Positions 5,091-7,646 of a DNA stretch of 7,646 bases are shown one piece after another. Location: NCBI GenBank assembly GCA_013816415.1, contig JACDEN010000115.1:1-7646 (forward strand), read 5' to 3'. The stretch comes from Planctomycetota bacterium. Lineage in GTDB: Bacteria > Planctomycetota > UBA11346. A program made the translations under genes and the position numbers. Each line of letters opens with the position of its first letter. Position 1 is the first letter of the stretch. Below the pieces are notes generated by a model. It was not told the origin of the DNA. It saw nothing but the letters and a program-made list of their open reading frames with translations, and made no database searches.

Positions 5091-5948
5091 TCACGAGACC
5101 GCTTCGAGCCGCTCGCGCCCCTTCGCGTATTCCGCCTCGCACACTGGCTGGAACAGCGCGCGCTGCGCGTCGCTGTAGCGCGCGAGCGTTTCCGGCAGCA
5201 GGTACTGCGGCTGATCCATGGTCGAGCAGTTCTGCGACATCAACCAGGACGGGCCATAGCCGACGTGCAGCGTCTTGCGCGTGCGATCGGAGCGGTTGAC
5301 CAGACCGCCGTGGCGGAGGTTCTCGGTGAACAGGATGGCGTCGCCGGCGCCGACCTCGAGGCCGATCATCCCGGGCTCATCGTCGGGAAGTTCGCGCGCC
5401 GGCGGCGTGAACGGGGATTTGTGCGTGCCGGGGACGACGCTGAAGGCGCCGTCGCGGCAGCGGACGTCGTGCAGGAAGTACACCATGCGCACCATCATGC
5501 AGTCGATGCCCTGGGCGTTGACCGCGTAGCGGTACTTGGCTCCGATCGGTCCGCCCATGTGCGCCTGGGTGCAGTTGCCGGGATAGCGGTAGCGGACCTC
5601 GGAGTTGTTGATGGTGATGCGGCCCTGCACCGCGCGGCGGATGAAGCGCATGGTCGGCTCATGGTCGACGAGCACGTCGAATGCGTCGTCCGCGTTCCAG
5701 AAATCCTCGACCACCAGCGTGGAGCGCGGCGCCTGTTCGCCCTGGCTGTGGTAGCCTTTCTGCGCGTCGTGGCGGGTGACCAGACCCCACACGATCGCCT
5801 GCCGCGGCTGCACGGGCGCGTGCGCGAGGGCGTGCTCCTCGAGCGCGTCGACGGCGGAAGTCAGCGATGCGACCTCGGCGGAAGAGAGCAGGTTGCGGAT
5901 GACCAGGTAGCCCTGGCGGTCGAAATCGAAGCGCTCGGCGTCGTCCAT
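5091..5948 (-). CDS. PhyH-like protein with an HxG iron site
   Basis: A 285-residue PhyH-superfamily protein. The second metal His and 2-oxoglutarate Arg are clear: H213 (LRHGG) and R224 (NRSDRTRK), again 11 residues apart. The strand MVRMVYFLHDV and VVPGTHKS (171-178) align with VWIGL and CVPGSHR in the PhyH protein at 1813-2709. Where that protein has His-Gln-Asp, this one has H130-M-G132, so the carboxylate iron ligand is missing. HxG/HxA is seen in Fe/2-oxoglutarate halogenases (SyrB2, WelO5, BesD), in which halide takes the open position. From memory, many uncharacterised PhyH-like proteins of marine and soil bacteria also carry HGG here, so this may be a family trait rather than decay. 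The substrate is unknown. ATG 5948 has GGGAG (5955-5959) six nt upstream. It is the third gene of the leftward cluster, 78 nt after the AraC gene. Confidence 0.85.
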   Translation of the reverse strand: MDDAERFDFDRQGYLVIRNLLSSAEVASLTSAVDALEEHALAHAPVQPRQAIVWGLVTRHDAQKGYHSQGEQAPRSTLVVEDFWNADDAFDVLVDHEPTMRFIRRAVQGRITINNSEVRYRYPGNCTQAHMGGPIGAKYRYAVNAQGIDCMMVRMVYFLHDVRCRDGAFSVVPGTHKSPFTPPARELPDDEPGMIGLEVGAGDAILFTENLRHGGLVNRSDRTRKTLHVGYGPSWLMSQNCSTMDQPQYLLPETLARYSDAQRALFQPVCEAEYAKGRERLEAVS

Positions 5949-5972
5949 GGCAGTCTCCCACGGAGATCATGC

Positions 5973-6018
5973 CGCGGATCCGCGCGCGTCTTTGTCCACG
6001 CCTCCGTCGCCTTTGTCC
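5973..6018 (-). promoter_or_regulatory. 21-bp-spaced direct repeats and palindrome upstream of the HxG gene
   Basis: In the 78-nt gap between the AraC-type gene and the PhyH-like gene, CTTTGTCC occurs at 5990-5997 and 6011-6018, exactly 21 bp (two helical turns) apart. The match extends to GNCTTTGTCC. AraC-family activators typically bind two direct half-sites about 21 bp apart, as at the araI sites. On the minus strand the copies read GGACAAAG, and the one nearer the gene overlaps TGGACA, a possible -35. A perfect 12-bp palindrome, CGCGGATCCGCG (5973-5984), lies between them and the ribosome-binding site. This could be a separately regulated internal promoter. Confidence 0.4.
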
Positions 6019-6026
6019 GGCCGTCC

Positions 6027-6935
6027 TCAGCCCGTGGGATGGATGCGGCGGAATGAAGCCGGGGGCATGCCGACGTCGGCGGCGAAAGCGCGGGTGAAGT
6101 GGTGCACATTCGCGAACCCGGTGGCGTCGGCGATCGCCTTGATCGGAGCGTCGCCGTAGAGCAGCGCCGCCTTCGCGTGCTCGATGCGCACCTGGCGGAG
6201 GTACTCCATCAGCGTCAGGCCGAAGCGGTCCTTGAATCGCTTGGCCAGGTGCGAGCGGCTGACCGCCGCGTGGCGCGCGACCGCGTCGACGGTGAGCGGC
6301 AAGGCGTGCCGCTCGCGGATGAAGCGCGCGGCGCGTTCGCACTCCGCGTCCACGTGGCCGCCGCGCGGGTCCTGGGAGTGGTGCTCCTGGAGGAGCCAGG
6401 CCAGCAGTTCGCCAAGCGCCGCCTTCATGCGCAGCGTGCTGGCGGCATCGCGCAGCGACACCAGGCGCAGCAGCACCGCGAACAGCCGTTCGTACGCGAT
6501 CGGGTTGGCGACCGTCATGGTCTCGGGAAGTCCGCCGACGCCGTCCATGGGCAGGCACTGCGAGCGCGGCAGGCGGCGCGGCCGCCGCGGATCGTGGCCG
6601 TAATCGACCGTCGTCGAGTCGTCGCGCTGCACCGGATCGAAATGGAGGTTCAGCATGTGGAAGCCGGTGCCGGCATCCGCCGCGAAGGAATGCTCGATCA
6701 GCGGCCGGACGATGAACACCGTCGCATCGCGGATCGGATGGATGGTGCCGCCGAGGGTGAATTCGCCGGCGCCGCGTTTGAAGTACAGCAGCGCATGATC
6801 GCCGATGCGCCGCGGAGGCAGCCGCATGTCGACTGAGGTGGTGAAATCGTGTACCAGGCGCGCGAAGGGCGAACTGAAGCGCACGGCCGGCGGGACATCG
6901 ACCGCAAGCGGTCGTTGGATATCGCCGGACGCCAT
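6027..6935 (-). CDS. AraC-family transcriptional regulator
   Basis: A 302-residue regulator. The N-terminal half (about 20-110) looks like the cupin-type AraC ligand-binding domain (DHALLYFKRGAGEFTLGG, then FIVRPLIEHSF). The C-terminal part carries the two AraC helix-turn-helix units: LTVDAVARHAAVSRSHLAKRFK (about 214-235) and IKAIADATGFANVHHFTRAF (about 265-284), followed by the usual PPASFRR ending. It is a cytoplasmic DNA-binding protein that probably answers to a small molecule, identity unknown. The start is the ATG at 6935, one nt after the TGA (6937-6939) of the outer-membrane protein gene, so translation is probably coupled; no good Shine-Dalgarno is present. The frame runs further upstream, but that part overlaps the neighbour and is low-complexity. 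The likely target is the 21-bp-spaced repeat just downstream, before the PhyH-like gene. Confidence 0.9.
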   Translation of the reverse strand: MASGDIQRPLAVDVPPAVRFSSPFARLVHDFTTSVDMRLPPRRIGDHALLYFKRGAGEFTLGGTIHPIRDATVFIVRPLIEHSFAADAGTGFHMLNLHFDPVQRDDSTTVDYGHDPRRPRRLPRSQCLPMDGVGGLPETMTVANPIAYERLFAVLLRLVSLRDAASTLRMKAALGELLAWLLQEHHSQDPRGGHVDAECERAARFIRERHALPLTVDAVARHAAVSRSHLAKRFKDRFGLTLMEYLRQVRIEHAKAALLYGDAPIKAIADATGFANVHHFTRAFAADVGMPPASFRRIHPTG

Positions 6936-6936
6936 G

Positions 6937-7548
6937 TCAGAACCAGTACGCCAGACCGAGCACCAGATCGTTGGCGCGGACGAGATCGCTGTCCACCACG
7001 GTGTACAGGCTGCTGACCTCGGCGAACAGGCTGGTCGAGCGGTCGAGGAAGATGTCGAGGCCAACCACGCCGCCGCCCGAGAGCGTGTTGGCGATCGCAC
7101 GTCGGTAGGTGCGTCCGCTCGGCCCGACTGGGCCGTTGTCCTGGCTGTACCAGGTGGTGGTCAGGCCGAGCTGCGCGCCGACGTACGGCACCACTGCGTG
7201 CGCGTCGCGGAAGCGGATCTTCGGCACCAGCAGATAATTCAGGTCGCCGGTCGCGAGATCGCCGGGCCGGTTGGTCCACTGGTAATGGCCGCGCAGCAGC
7301 AGGCCGAGTTCGAAGGACGAACCGAAGCGCTCGCCGAACCCGATCTGGCCGCTGCCGTTGAAGGTGTCATAGGTGTCGCGCCCGGCGTGATCGAGGCTGA
7401 CACCCAGGCGCACGTCGTGAAGCGGGTGAGGGTCGCGCGATGCCGCATCGTGGTCGGCGGCATCCACCGGAGCGCCGGCGACCACGCCTTGGGCGTATCC
7501 AGCCAGCGATATCGATACGGACGCGACGAGGACGAGGTGCAGGCGCAT
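6937..7548 (-). CDS. Small outer-membrane beta-barrel protein
   Basis: A 203-residue protein. Residues 1-19 (MRLHLVLVASVSISLAGYA) are a signal peptide with cleavage likely after A19. A His/Asp/Ala-rich stretch (about 25-45) precedes a series of alternating amphipathic strands, about eight: DVRLGVSLD, SFELGLLLRGHYQW, LNYLLVPKIRF, VVPYVGAQLGL, GGVVGLDIFL, SLFAEVSSLY and DLVLGLAYWF among them. The last residue is Phe after Tyr-Trp, the C-terminal signal read by the BAM assembly machinery. Size and strand count suggest an OmpX/OmpA-like 8-stranded barrel in the outer membrane; the ligand or function is unknown. ATG 7548 is preferred over GTG 7554 because GAGAG lies 5 nt upstream of it. First gene of the leftward cluster; its stop is 1 nt from the AraC-type gene. 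Confidence 0.82.
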   Translation of the reverse strand: MRLHLVLVASVSISLAGYAQGVVAGAPVDAADHDAASRDPHPLHDVRLGVSLDHAGRDTYDTFNGSGQIGFGERFGSSFELGLLLRGHYQWTNRPGDLATGDLNYLLVPKIRFRDAHAVVPYVGAQLGLTTTWYSQDNGPVGPSGRTYRRAIANTLSGGGVVGLDIFLDRSTSLFAEVSSLYTVVDSDLVRANDLVLGLAYWF

Positions 7549-7646
7549 GTCCACTCTCTAACGCGGATCGCCGGCGACGCCAGGCGCGCCGAGCGGTCAG
7601 CCGGGTCGCAGGCAGCGCGCGAGGGCGCCAGGCGAATGCGCAAGCC
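7549..7646 (-). promoter_or_regulatory. Upstream region of the leftward operon (partial)
   Basis: These 98 bases precede the outer-membrane protein gene and should hold its promoter, but I see no convincing -35/-10 pair. The 9-mer CGCCAGGCG occurs twice (7578-7586 and 7626-7634), 48 bp apart; in DNA this GC-rich that is weak evidence for a binding site. The region continues beyond the window. Confidence 0.25.

Noticed and set aside
5265..6056. 263-codon + strand ORF opposite the PhyH-like gene
   Set aside because: It is the complement shadow of a clear PhyH-superfamily gene, with skewed Val/Asp/Arg/Ala composition.
6099..6836. 245-codon + strand ORF opposite the AraC-type gene
   Set aside because: Shadow frame of a gene with two clear helix-turn-helix units on the other strand.

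Overview
The window is high-GC DNA (cimA row 3601-3660 has 44 G/C of 60) from what looks like a Gram-negative (diderm) bacterium: it encodes an outer-membrane beta-barrel protein ending in Phe. Two phytanoyl-CoA-dioxygenase-like proteins, a bacilliredoxin-family protein and a secreted coiled-coil protein would suit the Planctomycetes-Verrucomicrobia group, but this is a low-confidence guess from gene content. A high-GC gammaproteobacterium such as a xanthomonad relative is the main alternative.

Layout. 1-438 (+): 3' end of a NifU-type Fe-S scaffold gene, followed directly by an array of GGTTGGT heptads. 490-769: no gene, but a run of inverted repeats that could form a structured RNA leader. 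770-1498 (+): a secreted protein of unknown function with clearly lower GC than its neighbours. 1499-1790: no convincing gene. 1791-1822: a second heptad array, inverted relative to the first and overlapping the stop codon of a PhyH-family dioxygenase gene at 1813-2709 (-). 2710-2989: divergent regulatory region with a possible promoter, a 9-bp direct repeat and a candidate leader peptide ending Ile-Ser-Ile-Gly-Ile. 2990-4609 (+): citramalate synthase (cimA). 4610-4634: hairpin. 4665-5078 (+): bacilliredoxin-like protein. 5091-7548 (-): a probable three-gene operon transcribed leftward, in the order outer-membrane protein, AraC-type regulator (1-nt gap), second PhyH-like protein.

How the parts may work together. 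CimA makes citramalate from pyruvate and acetyl-CoA for isoleucine synthesis. The Ile-ending mini-ORF upstream suggests control by isoleucine supply through translation of a leader peptide. In the leftward cluster, the AraC protein probably senses a small molecule. A pair of direct repeats spaced 21 bp lies between its gene and the second PhyH gene, which fits AraC-type binding. That PhyH protein has His-x-Gly where the first has His-x-Asp, so its iron site resembles those of Fe/2-oxoglutarate halogenases. The most interesting parts of the window are this HxG enzyme with its regulator, the cimA leader, and the heptad arrays that start at gene 3' ends and bracket a low-GC gene. All functional links are inferred from sequence read by eye; no searches or folding programs were run.
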